64,000 nt of DNA from Rhizobiaceae bacterium (GCA_019635755.1 JAHBYW010000001.1:310001-374000); one strand, 5' to 3'. Positions 37,444-49,594 are shown, counted from the stretch's first letter. Notes: generated by a model not told the origin, from the letters alone. Made by a program: numbers and translations.

Positions 37444-39690
37444 TCAGCTCCTCGCTTCCGCGCCCTCCGTCGCATCCAGGTATTGCGTCAGCGCGCAGAC
37501 GAGGTGGTAGAAGATCGAGGCGGGCACTTCGGTCGCAACCGCACGGCCGCCCTCGTCGATGCGGTCGATCCAGAGACCCGTCGGCGCCGGATCGATATGC
37601 CAGCGGAACAGGCGGCCGACGCGCGCCTCGATCTCCGGCTTGAGGTCAGGTCCGCCCGTTCCGTCGAGAGCGATGGCGGCCTTCACCGCTTCGGACTGTG
37701 GCCAGCTGCGCGACATCCGGTCGAGCGGGATGCCCTGGCGCGAGACGGCGCCGTAGGCCAGGCCGGTCGCGCGGTTGACGCCATTGGCCACGGCCGAGGC
37801 GTAGAGCTTGCGTGCGAACGCGATGAGGTCCTTCTGGCCGCTCTTCGCGGCGAAATCGACGAGCAGCGAGGCCCATTCGAAATGGTGGCCCGGCTCGGTC
37901 CAGTCGCCCTTGCCGTCCGGCGCCGGCTTCCAGTCGCCGTCGAAATATTCGCCGAGCGTCCAGTTGTCGGCGTCGAAGAAGGCGGAGCGGAAGAGGTCGA
38001 CGATGCGTGCGGCGCGGCGCAGATAGGCGCGGTCGCCGGTCACGTTGAACCAGGCGAGGAATGCCTCCAGCATGTGCATGTGCGGGTTGGAGCGCCGGAT
38101 GCCGGCATCGCCGGGCGATTCCAGGAACCCGGTCATGCGCCCGTCCTCGAGATGGCGGTCGAGGAAGCCGAACGTCTCGCCGGCGAGGCCGAGCGCATCG
38201 GCGTTGCCGCAGCGATGCGCATGCGCCAGCGCCAGCAGCACGCAGGCGTGGTCGTAGGCGTCCTCGACGGGGTCGATCACGTCGCCCTCTGGGCCCAGCG
38301 TCCGCGCCCAGCCGCCGTCGCGGGTGCGACCGCGCGACGCGATGAAATCGATTCCGTGCGCGATCAGCTCGTCGGCAGGCCCGTCCCAGCCCCGCTGGCG
38401 CGCGACCGCGAAGGCATAGATCTGGCGGCCCATGGTGCGCATGCGCTTCGGCTTCATCAGCGGCGTGCCGTCGAATGCCAGCGCCTCGTGGAAACCGCCG
38501 TGCAGACGGTCGACGCCGCGGGTCGACCAGCGCGGCAAGGTCTCGTCGAACAGCCAGTGGCTGACGCGCCGGCGCCACGCGCCGCTGACCTGGACGCGGT
38601 CGCTCGCCGGCGTGAACCGGGTCTCGAGCCGGCCGCTCTTCTCCAGCTGCTCGACGACCTTCTTGACGTTCTGGCTGTGGCTGACAGGCGCGACGAAGGT
38701 GGCATCGGCCGTCGCCACGACGGCCATGCCGCGCAGGCCGACCGCCGAGACGAGGCGGCCTTCGCTGCGGATATAGGAATTCTCGCAGTCGATCGCGACG
38801 ACGTCGCCCAGGATCACATTGCCTGCCGTGTCGGCGTTGCCGACCTCCAGCAGCGACTGCCACGAACCGAGGTCGTTCCAGCGGAAGGTCGCCGGAACCA
38901 TGTCGATCCCGCTCGCCTTCTCCATGATCGCATAGTCGATCGAGATCGACGGGATCTGCTGGTATTCGTCCAGGGGCAGGTAGACCCCCGAGACCTCCCT
39001 GGAGGCCTTGCCGAGCGCGACCGCCGCTGCCGTCCAGATGGCCGGCTGGTGCTTCAGGAAGGCGTCGCGCATGGCGCCGGCGCGGAACAGGAAGATGCCG
39101 GCGTTCCAGTAGAAGTTGCCGGCGGCGAGATACGTCCTCGCCGTTGCGAGGTCGGGCTTCTCGACGAAGCGCGTGACGTCGGCGACGCCGTCCGAGGACG
39201 GACCCACCTCGATGTATCCGTAGCCGGTCTCAGGCGCGTCCGGGGCGATGCCGAAGACGACGATATGGCCGTTGCGGGCGGCCCCGGTGCCGGCCTCCAC
39301 GCTTTGCCAGAACTGCGCGTCGGTGGAAATCTCGTGGTCCGACGGGACGATCAGCACCAGATCGTCGCCGAACGCGTCCAGCGTGTGAAGGGTGGCGACG
39401 GCGACGGCGGCCGCCGTGTTGCGCCCGACCGGTTCGAAGATCGCGCCGCCGCCCGCCAGATCGACCGGCGCCAGATCGTTCAGCACGCGCGCCGCGTGGC
39501 GCTCCGCGCCGATCACGAAGACCGGACTGTCTCCCGCCGGCCGCGCCTTGAGGCGCGCCAGCGTCTTCGCCAGCATCGAACGGTCGCCGGCGAGCGCGTG
39601 GAACTGCTTGGGGTTGTCCTCGCGCGACAACGGCCAGAGCCGGGAGCCGACGCCCCCGCTCATGACGAAACTGACGATCCGATCGCTCAT
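37444..39690 (-). CDS. Mannose-1-phosphate guanylyltransferase fused to AGE-family isomerase
   Basis: A 748-residue two-domain enzyme. The amino half (about residues 1-345) is a GMP-type nucleotidyltransferase with MSGGVGSRLWPLSRED, the metal loop near DDLVLIVPSDHEI and the FVEKPD motif. The carboxy half (about 360-740) is an N-acylglucosamine 2-epimerase/mannose-6-phosphate isomerase type (AGE) barrel with GGFHEALAFDG, YDHACVLLALAHA and the His-bearing EPGHHFEWASLL. Together they could make mannose-6-phosphate and GDP-mannose in one protein. The fusion occurs in some rhizobia. The phosphomannomutase gene lies ten bases upstream, so the two genes probably feed one pathway. Confidence 0.9.
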   Translation of the reverse strand: MSDRIVSFVMSGGVGSRLWPLSREDNPKQFHALAGDRSMLAKTLARLKARPAGDSPVFVIGAERHAARVLNDLAPVDLAGGGAIFEPVGRNTAAAVAVATLHTLDAFGDDLVLIVPSDHEISTDAQFWQSVEAGTGAARNGHIVVFGIAPDAPETGYGYIEVGPSSDGVADVTRFVEKPDLATARTYLAAGNFYWNAGIFLFRAGAMRDAFLKHQPAIWTAAAVALGKASREVSGVYLPLDEYQQIPSISIDYAIMEKASGIDMVPATFRWNDLGSWQSLLEVGNADTAGNVILGDVVAIDCENSYIRSEGRLVSAVGLRGMAVVATADATFVAPVSHSQNVKKVVEQLEKSGRLETRFTPASDRVQVSGAWRRRVSHWLFDETLPRWSTRGVDRLHGGFHEALAFDGTPLMKPKRMRTMGRQIYAFAVARQRGWDGPADELIAHGIDFIASRGRTRDGGWARTLGPEGDVIDPVEDAYDHACVLLALAHAHRCGNADALGLAGETFGFLDRHLEDGRMTGFLESPGDAGIRRSNPHMHMLEAFLAWFNVTGDRAYLRRAARIVDLFRSAFFDADNWTLGEYFDGDWKPAPDGKGDWTEPGHHFEWASLLVDFAAKSGQKDLIAFARKLYASAVANGVNRATGLAYGAVSRQGIPLDRMSRSWPQSEAVKAAIALDGTGGPDLKPEIEARVGRLFRWHIDPAPTGLWIDRIDEGGRAVATEVPASIFYHLVCALTQYLDATEGAEARS

Positions 39691-39700
39691 CCGAATCCAC

Positions 39701-41221
39701 TCAGAACGTCTGGTTGTAGGCGCCGACTTCGGGATTGCGGCGCAGCACCGCGTCGACCGCCTCGAACATGGCGCGGCGCCGCGCCGACGAAACCGGGCTT
39801 TCCACGACGACCACCAGCTCCGGCTTGTTCGAGGACGCGCGAACCAGCCCCCAGGTGCCGTCGTCGGTCACGACGCGCACCCCGTTCACCGTGACGAGGT
39901 CGACGATGCGGTGGCCGGCCAGCAGATCGCCGGCGGCCTGCATCTGGCGAAATGCGCCGGTCACCTTGTCGGCGACGGCGTATTTCACGTCGTCATCGCA
40001 ATGGGGCGACATGGTCGGCGTGCCGAACGTCTCCGGCAGCGCGCGGTAGAGATCGGCCATCGAGCGTCCCGGATTGCGGTCCAGCATCCGGCAGATCGCG
40101 ATCGCCGTGACGAGGCCGTCGTCATAGCCGCGGCCGATCGGGGGATTGAAGAAGAAGTGCCCGGACTTCTCGAAGCCCGCCGCCGCGTCGAGTTCCGCCA
40201 CCCGGCGCTTGATGTAGGAGTGCCCCGTCTTCCAGTAGTCCGTGGCCGCCCCGTTCGCCAGTAGCACCGGGTCGGTTGCAAACAGGCCGGTCGACTTCAC
40301 GTCGACCACGAACCGCGCGCCGCGCCGCAGGCTGGAGATGTCGCGCGCCAGCATGACGCCGATCTTGTCGGCGAAGATCTCGTTGCCCTCATTGTCCACG
40401 ACGCCGCAGCGGTCGCCGTCGCCGTCGAAGCCGAGGCCGACATCGGCTCCCGCTTCCAGAACCTTGTCGCGGATGGCGTGCAGCATCTGCATGTCCTCCG
40501 GATTCGGGTTGTAGCGCGGGAAGCTGTGGTCGAGTTCGACATCCAGCGGGATCACATCGCAGCCGAGCCGCTCCAGCGTCTCCGGCGCGAACGCGCCGGC
40601 CGTGCCGTTCCCGCAGGCGGCGACGACACGCAGGCGCCGCCCGATCGGGCCGTCGCGGACGACGTCGGCGAGATAGGCGTCGCGCACCCCCTCGACGAAG
40701 GCATAGCTGCCGCCGCCCGGCGTTTCGACGTCTCCCGACAGGACGATGTCACGCAGCGCCGCCATTTCCTCCGGGCCGAAGGTGAGCGGGCGGGCGCACC
40801 CCATCTTCACGCCCGTCCAGCCATTCTCGTTGTGCGACGCCGTCACCATCGCGACCGAGGGCGCGTCGAGATGGAATTGCGCGAAATAGGCCATCGGCGA
40901 CAGGGCCAGCCCGATATCCCTCACGCGGGCGCCGGCTGCCATCAGCCCCGCCGTCAGCGCGAGCTTGATCGACAGCGAATAGCTCCGGAAGTCGTGCCCG
41001 ACCACAATGTCCGGGCCGACGCCGAGACGCCGCATCAGCGTCCCGAGCCCGGCGCCGAGCGCCTGCACACCGACGAGGTTGAGTTCCGGCGCCTTGTCCG
41101 ACGCCGGATGCCCGAACCACCAGCGCGCATCATATTCGCGGAAGCCGGACGGCTTGACGAGCGCCGTCGTCTCGAAGGCGTAGCTGTTCGGCTGAAGCGA
41201 GGCGACAGGCTTTGAGGCCAC
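39701..41221 (-). CDS. manB: Phosphomannomutase/phosphoglucomutase
   Basis: A 506-residue alpha-D-phosphohexomutase that interconverts hexose-6-phosphate and hexose-1-phosphate for GDP-mannose or UDP-sugar synthesis. The catalytic Ser lies in VTASHNENGWTGVK, the metal-binding loop is GFDGDGDRCGVV, and the sugar loop KSGHFFFNPP. The start is GTG at 41221 with GGAG five bases before it; upstream open frame is only the antisense of other genes. It ends ten bases before the guanylyltransferase fusion gene on the same strand, an operon. The two activities, mutase and guanylyltransferase, suit GDP-mannose supply. Confidence 0.92.
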   Translation of the reverse strand: MASKPVASLQPNSYAFETTALVKPSGFREYDARWWFGHPASDKAPELNLVGVQALGAGLGTLMRRLGVGPDIVVGHDFRSYSLSIKLALTAGLMAAGARVRDIGLALSPMAYFAQFHLDAPSVAMVTASHNENGWTGVKMGCARPLTFGPEEMAALRDIVLSGDVETPGGGSYAFVEGVRDAYLADVVRDGPIGRRLRVVAACGNGTAGAFAPETLERLGCDVIPLDVELDHSFPRYNPNPEDMQMLHAIRDKVLEAGADVGLGFDGDGDRCGVVDNEGNEIFADKIGVMLARDISSLRRGARFVVDVKSTGLFATDPVLLANGAATDYWKTGHSYIKRRVAELDAAAGFEKSGHFFFNPPIGRGYDDGLVTAIAICRMLDRNPGRSMADLYRALPETFGTPTMSPHCDDDVKYAVADKVTGAFRQMQAAGDLLAGHRIVDLVTVNGVRVVTDDGTWGLVRASSNKPELVVVVESPVSSARRRAMFEAVDAVLRRNPEVGAYNQTF

Positions 41222-41377
41222 GGAAGCTCCGTACTGGGCGCGGCGGAGGGCCACGCGATCGTCCCGCTTATCGGCGGATTGCACTCGAATTTCCAGCCCC
41301 GCCTGCCCATATTCGGGCGCGTGGCTTTGATGCTTGCAGGACGGGAGGCCGGCAGCTATAAGCCCGCCGTCTGGTCG

Positions 41378-41454
41378 CGGAGTGTAGCGCAGTCTGGTAG
41401 CGCACATCGTTCGGGACGATGGGGTCGCAGGTTCAAATCCTGCCACTCCGACCA
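41378..41454 (+). tRNA. tRNA-Pro (anticodon CGG)
   Basis: A 77-base cloverleaf. The acceptor stem is CGGAGTG (41378-41384) with CACTCCG (41444-41450), then A and CCA (encoded). The D arm has GCGC-AGTCTGGTA-GCGC, the anticodon stem CATCG/CGATG carries a TTCGGGA loop with anticodon CGG, and the T arm has GCAGG-TTCAAAT-CCTGC. It decodes CCG proline codons, common in this GC-rich genome. It lies between manB and the tadE/tadG-like pair. Confidence 0.95.
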
Positions 41455-41524
41455 GCCCTTCCCCGCCTGACCATGCGACAGAGCCGCTCCCCGTCTTCGG
41501 GCCTGCCCGGCCGTCGGTGGACAT

Positions 41525-41558
41525 TGCAACCTGCACAGTCACAGGTTGCATAATGCAA
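41525..41558 (+). promoter_or_regulatory. Overlapping palindromes upstream of the tadE/tadG-like genes
   Basis: TGCAACCTG (41525-41533) pairs with CAGGTTGCA (41542-41550) through an 8-base loop. It overlaps a second, 13-base palindrome TTGCATAATGCAA (41546-41558). The repeated TTGCAA-type words lie 38 bases before the tadE-like start. This looks like a regulator-binding site, but a hairpin after the tRNA cannot be excluded. Confidence 0.55.
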
Positions 41559-41596
41559 CTTCCGCCCAGAAACCTGTTTCTGCCAGGATCGCCGGC

Positions 41597-42037
41597 ATGG
41601 GCAAACGGGTTATCAGGGCCAGGCGCTTCCTCTCGGCAGAGCACGCCGGCACATCCGCCGTCGAGTTCGCGCTGCTGGCGCCGCTGTTCATCTTGCTGCT
41701 GACCGGGATGACGGCCTACGGCATCTATTTCGGCGCCACCCATTCCGTGCAGCAGATCGCGGCAGACGCAGCGCGGACGGCGCTTGCCGGGCTGAACCAG
41801 ACGGAGCGGCAGACGCTGGCAACCCGCTTCATCGACTTGAACGCCGCCGGCTACCCGTTCATCGACCGGGCCCGGCTGACCGTCGAAGCGCAGGACAGCG
41901 CAGCCGATGGCAGCCAGTTCGTGGTGGCGGTGCGGTACGACGCGCGCGACCTGCCGATCTGGAACCTGTTCCGCGACGTGCCGATGCCGGACATGACCAT
42001 CGCCCGGAGGTCGACGATCCGCATAGGAGGCCTGTGA
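41597..42037 (+). CDS. TadE-like pilus assembly protein
   Basis: A 146-residue membrane protein of the TadE type. A short amino cytoplasmic stretch is followed by a membrane helix (GTSAVEFALLAPLFILLL, a pseudopilin-like EFALLAP) and a periplasmic part. In Flp/Tad pilus systems, TadE-type pseudopilins help build the pilus. The start at 41597 (MGKRVIRARRF) is preferred to an ATG 17 codons earlier. It is immediately followed by a longer TadG-like gene (one base between), the usual pair. No other tad gene, prepilin or ATPase is visible, so this may be an orphan locus or the end of one. Confidence 0.85.
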   Translation: MGKRVIRARRFLSAEHAGTSAVEFALLAPLFILLLTGMTAYGIYFGATHSVQQIAADAARTALAGLNQTERQTLATRFIDLNAAGYPFIDRARLTVEAQDSAADGSQFVVAVRYDARDLPIWNLFRDVPMPDMTIARRSTIRIGGL

Positions 42038-43759
42038 ATGCCACGGAACCGGCTCGCCGCGCGCCTGCTGGCCGACCGGCGCGGCAACCTCGCGACCATG
42101 ACGGCGCTGGCCGCCCCGGTCGCGCTGGCCCTTGCGGCGATCGCGATCGATTCGGCCTCGCTCTATGTCGAGAAGCGGCAGGCGCAGTCGCTTGCCGACC
42201 TCGCCGCGATCACCGCGGCCGCGAACATCGGCAACGCCGAAGCGGCCGCCGTGGCGACGCTGGAAGACAACCGGATCGCCAAGATCGTGCTCCTGCGTAC
42301 GGGAACCGCGGCCGATGTGGAAACCGGCCTCGCCGATGGCGGCGTGCAGCTCTCCGTCATCCGCGGCCGGTACGCCGCAGACCCGGCGCTTGGCGTCGCC
42401 CAGCGCTTCGAGGCCGGGGCGCAGCCCTTCAACGCCGTGCGCGTGACGCTGCGCAAGAAGGGCCACCGCTACTTCGCCGCGCGCCTGATCGACGCGCCGA
42501 CCATCGGCACGGTTGCGATCGCCAGCGCGCCGGCCGAAGCCGTGTTCTCGGTCGGCTCCCGCCTTGCGAGCCTGAACGGCGGCGTGCTCAACGCGCTGCT
42601 GTCCCGGCTGACGGGGTCGTCGCTGTCGCTTTCCCTGATGGACTACAATGCCCTGCTCGACGCCGACGTCGACCTGTTCGGCGTCCTCGACGCGCTCGCC
42701 ACCGAGCTTAACCTCACCGCCGGCACCTATGCCGACGTGCTGGCGGCCGACGTCAAGATCGGCAGGCTCGCGGCCGCGATGGCCCGCGTCAACGGGCTCA
42801 GCCAGGCCGCCAAGGTCGCCCTCGCCGCGATCGCGCGGGATGCGTCCGGCAGCCATGCCGCCAAGGTCAGGCTCGCCCGCGTCCTCGACCTCGGAACGGC
42901 CGCGAGGCTGCCGGTCGGCCGGCCGCCGGCGGGGTTCGGCGCGACCGTCGGGGTGATGGAGCTGGTGTCCGGCAGCGCGGTCATGGCGGACGGCAATCAC
43001 CAGCTCGCCCTCGACCTCGGCGCGTCCGTGCCCGGCCTCGCCGGCCTGCGCCTCGACCTCGCGGTCGGCGAGCCGGCGCAGTTCGCGCCCTGGCTCACTC
43101 TGGGCGAGAGCGGCGCGGTGGTGCGGACGGCGCAGACGCGGCTGCTGCTCACCGCGACGGTGGGCGGACCGGGGGGCGTGCTGGGCACCTCGCTGAAGCT
43201 GCCGGTCTATGTCGAGCTCGCCTTCGCGGAAGCGAGACTGACCGGCGTATCGTGTCCCTCGGGCAGGCTCGACAGCCTGAAAGTGTCGGTCGCCGCACGA
43301 CCCGGCGTGGCGGAGGTGCGGATCGCCGAAACCAGCGCGACGACACTGTCCGACTTCCGCAACGCGCCGGTGTTCGCGCCGGCCCGCATTGTCCAGGCGC
43401 CGCTGGTCGCCGTGACCGGACAGGCGCGCGTGGCGATCGCCAATCCCTCCGCGGCAACGCTCGCCTTCACCCATCGCGACGTGCGCGACCGCGTCGTGCG
43501 ATCCGTCTCCACGACCAGCCTGACGCAGTCGCTGACGCAATCGCTGCTCGGCAACCTCCAGCTCAACGTGCAGGTGATCGGGCTGGGGTTGGGCGTGCCC
43601 TCGAACCTCTCCTCGACGGTCGCCGGAACGCTGGGCGCGGCGACCGCGCCGGTCGACACGGCGCTGAACAGCGTGCTGGCGATGCTGGGCGTCAAGGTCG
43701 GCGAGGCCGACGTGCGCGTGCACGGCGCCAGCTGCGGTCGGTCGGTGCTGGTGCAATAG
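42038..43759 (+). CDS. TadG-like protein with putative Tad/Flp locus function
   Basis: A 573-residue protein with the TadG-type amino region: RRGNLATMTALAAPVALALA (residues about 15-34), a membrane helix, then a long periplasmic part rich in Ala, Gly and Val, with many short strands (TLRKKGHRYFAARL, then TALAAPV-like turns). A conserved C-rich block occurs near VSCPSGRLDSLKVS and GASCGRSVLV. TadG proteins are pilus-associated and of unclear role. It begins one base after the TadE-like gene and is convergent, with no gap, with glgX (stop codons at 43757-43762). Confidence 0.8.
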   Translation: MPRNRLAARLLADRRGNLATMTALAAPVALALAAIAIDSASLYVEKRQAQSLADLAAITAAANIGNAEAAAVATLEDNRIAKIVLLRTGTAADVETGLADGGVQLSVIRGRYAADPALGVAQRFEAGAQPFNAVRVTLRKKGHRYFAARLIDAPTIGTVAIASAPAEAVFSVGSRLASLNGGVLNALLSRLTGSSLSLSLMDYNALLDADVDLFGVLDALATELNLTAGTYADVLAADVKIGRLAAAMARVNGLSQAAKVALAAIARDASGSHAAKVRLARVLDLGTAARLPVGRPPAGFGATVGVMELVSGSAVMADGNHQLALDLGASVPGLAGLRLDLAVGEPAQFAPWLTLGESGAVVRTAQTRLLLTATVGGPGGVLGTSLKLPVYVELAFAEARLTGVSCPSGRLDSLKVSVAARPGVAEVRIAETSATTLSDFRNAPVFAPARIVQAPLVAVTGQARVAIANPSAATLAFTHRDVRDRVVRSVSTTSLTQSLTQSLLGNLQLNVQVIGLGLGVPSNLSSTVAGTLGAATAPVDTALNSVLAMLGVKVGEADVRVHGASCGRSVLVQ

Positions 43760-45766
43760 CTAGTCCGCGGCCGCGGCCTCGAGCAGAAACACCACGGAGC
43801 GCGGCTGGACGAAGAAGCCGTCGTCGGCCAGCACCCACTGGATGTCGCGCTCGGTGCCGGCCGCCGGCACCCATTCGTGGCCGGGCCGCGCCGGGACGGT
43901 GAAGACCACGCCGCGCCGGTCGCCATTGACCAGCACCGCGAGCCGCGCAGGCTCCCCGGCGGCCGAGGCGAGCACCATCGTCAGGCGGTGACGGTCGGGA
44001 TCGTTCCACGCCGCATCGGTCAGCGGCGTGCCCGTCTCGTCCAGCCACGCCACGTCTGGCAGCGTCGACCCTGGCGCCGGCTGGCCGGTCAGGAAGGCGG
44101 TGTCGCCGAGCGCCGGGAACGAGGCCCGGAGCGCGGACAGCGCCGCGACATGCGCTTCCAGCGCGGTGTCCCGTTTCGCCCAGTCGAGCCACGTCGTCGC
44201 GTTGTCCTGCGCATAGGCGTTGTTGTTGCCGTGCTGGGTGCGGCCGATTTCGTCGCCGGCGGTCAGCATGACCGTGCCGCGCGAGGCAAAGAGCGTCGAC
44301 ACCAGGCCGAAGACGTCCCGCCGGCGGCGCTCGACGATCGCGGGTTCATCCGTCTCGCCCTCCACGCCGTCGTTCCAGGAGAAGTTCTCGTCGTGGCCGT
44401 CGCGGTTCTGCTCGCCATTGGCCTCGTTGTGCTTGCGCCCGTAGCGGGGGATGTCGGCCAGCGCGAACCCGTCATGCGCGGCGACGAAGTTCACGCTGCG
44501 CGTCGACGCCGCACCGGGACGGGCAAAGACGTCCGAGGAACCGGCGAGCCGCGTCGCCAACTGCCCGACCGCGCCGGAATCGCCCCGCCAGAAGCGCCTC
44601 ACGTCGTCACGGCAGCGGTCGTTCCACTCGAGGAAATTGCCGGGAAATTTTCCGAGCTGGTAGCCGTCCGGGCCAATATCCCACGGCTCGGCGATCAGGA
44701 TCCGGTCGGACAGGACCGGGTCGGAGGCGATGGCCGCAAGCAGCGGCGCGCCCGGATCGAAGCCGCCCGGACCGCGGCCGAGCACCGGCGCCAGGTCGAA
44801 GCGGAAGCCGTCGACGCCGGCGTTGAGGACGAAGTGCCGAAGCGACGCCAGCACCAGATCGATCACCACGGGCTGCGCGCAGTCGAGCGTGTTGCCGCAG
44901 CCGGTGTCGTTGACCAGCCGGCCGGCGGCGTCGTGGCGATAGTAGGCGCGGTTGTCCAGGCCGCGCAGCGAGAGCGTCGGGCCGAGCGCGTCGCTCTCGC
45001 CGGTGTGGTTGAACACCACGTCGAGGATGACGGCGATGCCCGCGGCATGCAGCGCGGCCACCGCGTCGCGCAGCTCGGCGATGCCGCCCGGCGCCAGCCG
45101 CGGGTCGAGCGCCATGAAGGTGACGGGGTTGTACCCCCAGGCGTTCCTGAGCCCGAGCGCCGGGAGGTGCCGTTCGTCGATCGTCGCCGTGACCGGCATC
45201 AGCTCGACCGCGCCGACCCCCAGCCGGACCAGGTGCTCGACCACCGCCGGGTGCGCCAGCGCGGCGACGGTGCCGCGCTGCTCTTCGGGCACCGAGGGGT
45301 GCAGCCGGGTGAAGGCGCGCACGGCAACCTCGTAGATCAGCCCGCCCGGCCTGAAGAGCGGCGCCTGCCGGGGGACCGCGCGTGGCGTCGTGACCAGCGC
45401 CTTGGGGACGATCCCACCGGTGTCGGACTGCTGCCAGCGCGGCGCGGCGCATGTCGCGTTGTAGCGATAGGGAAAGTCGATGCGCAGGGCGTAGGGATCG
45501 ACCAGCAGCTTCCACGGGTCGAACCAGAAGCCGGCCGGCGGGTCGTAGCGCCCATCCGCACGGAGGCCATAGCGCTCCCCCTCGCCCATGCCCGGGACGA
45601 AGCCGGTGAACAGGCCGTCGCCGGCGGGCGCGAGTTCGATGCGGTCGGATTCCTCCCAGCCATACCGGCTGAACAGGCAGACCCAGACGCGTTCCGCCGC
45701 GCCGGACCAGACGGCGAAGCGGACGCCGCCGTCCTCAACGTGGGCTCCAAGGCGCGGGCGAGTCAT
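43760..45766 (-). CDS. glgX: Glycogen debranching enzyme
   Basis: A 668-residue glycoside hydrolase 13 debranching enzyme that removes short branches left by glycogen phosphorylase. It carries the amino carbohydrate-binding region (about 10-130), the (beta/alpha)8 barrel with ILDVVFNHTGES, GFRFDLAPVLGRG (nucleophile Asp), ILIAEPWDIG (acid Glu) and NFVAAHDGF, and a carboxy domain. It lies at the downstream end of the glg locus on the minus strand, but a 729-base gap to pgm means it probably has its own promoter. The start at 45766 (MTRPRLGAHVEDGG) is family-like; the frame upstream is not. Confidence 0.94.
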   Translation of the reverse strand: MTRPRLGAHVEDGGVRFAVWSGAAERVWVCLFSRYGWEESDRIELAPAGDGLFTGFVPGMGEGERYGLRADGRYDPPAGFWFDPWKLLVDPYALRIDFPYRYNATCAAPRWQQSDTGGIVPKALVTTPRAVPRQAPLFRPGGLIYEVAVRAFTRLHPSVPEEQRGTVAALAHPAVVEHLVRLGVGAVELMPVTATIDERHLPALGLRNAWGYNPVTFMALDPRLAPGGIAELRDAVAALHAAGIAVILDVVFNHTGESDALGPTLSLRGLDNRAYYRHDAAGRLVNDTGCGNTLDCAQPVVIDLVLASLRHFVLNAGVDGFRFDLAPVLGRGPGGFDPGAPLLAAIASDPVLSDRILIAEPWDIGPDGYQLGKFPGNFLEWNDRCRDDVRRFWRGDSGAVGQLATRLAGSSDVFARPGAASTRSVNFVAAHDGFALADIPRYGRKHNEANGEQNRDGHDENFSWNDGVEGETDEPAIVERRRRDVFGLVSTLFASRGTVMLTAGDEIGRTQHGNNNAYAQDNATTWLDWAKRDTALEAHVAALSALRASFPALGDTAFLTGQPAPGSTLPDVAWLDETGTPLTDAAWNDPDRHRLTMVLASAAGEPARLAVLVNGDRRGVVFTVPARPGHEWVPAAGTERDIQWVLADDGFFVQPRSVVFLLEAAAAD

Positions 45767-46495
45767 TGCGCCTCTGGGTAGCAGCCCCGGTTCACCCGGG
45801 ACAAGCGGGCAAGCGTGGCCGTCGCCACGCCCGCTTTCGCGTCTGGCCATTGAGAAGGGAAGACGGGCGGCGTCAGGCTCGCTCATCTTTGAATAGTTCA
45901 TGCGACCCTTGGGCCGCCCGTCCGGCAAGCTTCGATCCGCCCGCTCCTTTGTCATGCGAAAGAGGCATTCGCGCCTCGCCCGCACCGTGCCGACCCATTG
46001 TCCGGCACCTGGGGTCGTAGTGCCCCTTGGAACCGCCGCAGGGAGTTTGGAAGCAGACCGCCCGGCCGCCCCGCCACGGTCGCGGAACGGCGGAGTGCCG
46101 GTCCCTCCCGCGCTGGCCGCCGTCGCGAACGGCGCTTCCCGTGGGAGGAACTGGGGCGGAGGATAGCTTTGGGCTACGAGGGGGTGGATAAGTCTGCGGC
46201 GCAAATCGTGGAAGTCTTTGATATCGTTGGGAGAGGAGCAGGAGTTTATCCACGTCCTGTTTGCTGTGCATGCGATTGGCTGCCTTCTCCCCTTGTGGGA
46301 GAAGGTGCCGGCAGGCGGATGAGGGGTGTGCTGGAACCTACCCCTCACCTGGATTGCCAGCCTCTCGCCTTCGGCTCGTGGGGCAATCCGACCTCTCCCA
46401 CAAGGGGCGAGGTCGGCGGCGGCGCGCTGCCGCTTGGACCCCACCCGGCCAGCCTGCGGCCGGCCACCCTCCCCGCAAGGGGGAGGGAGGAGTAC
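45767..46495. other. Long gap between glgX and pgm with structured and repetitive DNA
   Basis: A 729-base region with no supported gene. The part next to pgm (about 46274-46490) is a palindromic intergenic repeat. The part from about 45900 to 46160 holds a series of hairpins: GAGGC/GCCTC (45962-45977), GTGCCG/CGGCAC (45987-46008), CCGCC/GGCGG (46071-46093) and CGCCG/CGGCG (46118-46134). Open frames exist in both orientations here, but none shows a protein family or a ribosome site. It may be a repeat element or a structured RNA; RNase P, tmRNA and 4.5S RNA signatures were not found. Confidence 0.5.
46274..46490. repeat. Palindromic intergenic repeat (REP/RIME-like)
   Basis: Three hairpins in a row: CCTTCTCCC/GGGAGAAGG (46283-46305), then GGATTGCC with GGCAATCC (about 46352-46391), and CCCTCCCC/GGGGAGGG (46467-46487). 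The repeated CTCACC, TCTCCC and GGGGAG words, and the partial likeness to the 49595-49745 element, suggest a dispersed rhizobial repeat. The last hairpin lies just after the pgm stop and could also act in its transcript end. Only two such elements are in the window. Confidence 0.7.
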
Positions 46496-49569
<3,074 letters not shown>

Positions 49570-49594
49570 GCGCTCTCACCGGTTTGAGGACACG

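Noticed and set aside
41378-41454. Integration site for a genomic island at the tRNA-Pro gene
   Set aside because: No integrase gene and no repeated copy of the tRNA 3' end was seen in the window.
41222-43756. A very long open frame on the minus strand continuous with the phosphomannomutase gene, giving a 1351-residue protein
   Set aside because: It is the antisense of the tadE/tadG-like genes and crosses the tRNA. The part before 41221 is Arg/Gly-rich with no family, while a good GTG and ribosome site begin the mutase at 41221.
45870-46180. RNase P RNA, tmRNA or 4.5S RNA in the structured gap
   Set aside because: The universal RNase P sequence GAGGAAAGTCC, a tmRNA tag reading frame and the SRP loop GGAAGGAAGCAGCC are all absent on both strands.
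45767-46444. Upstream extension of glgX and other open frames in the glgX-pgm gap
   Set aside because: Three frames on two strands overlap here, none has a ribosome site or family, and the translation is rich in Arg and Pro. The GlgX family begins at 45766.
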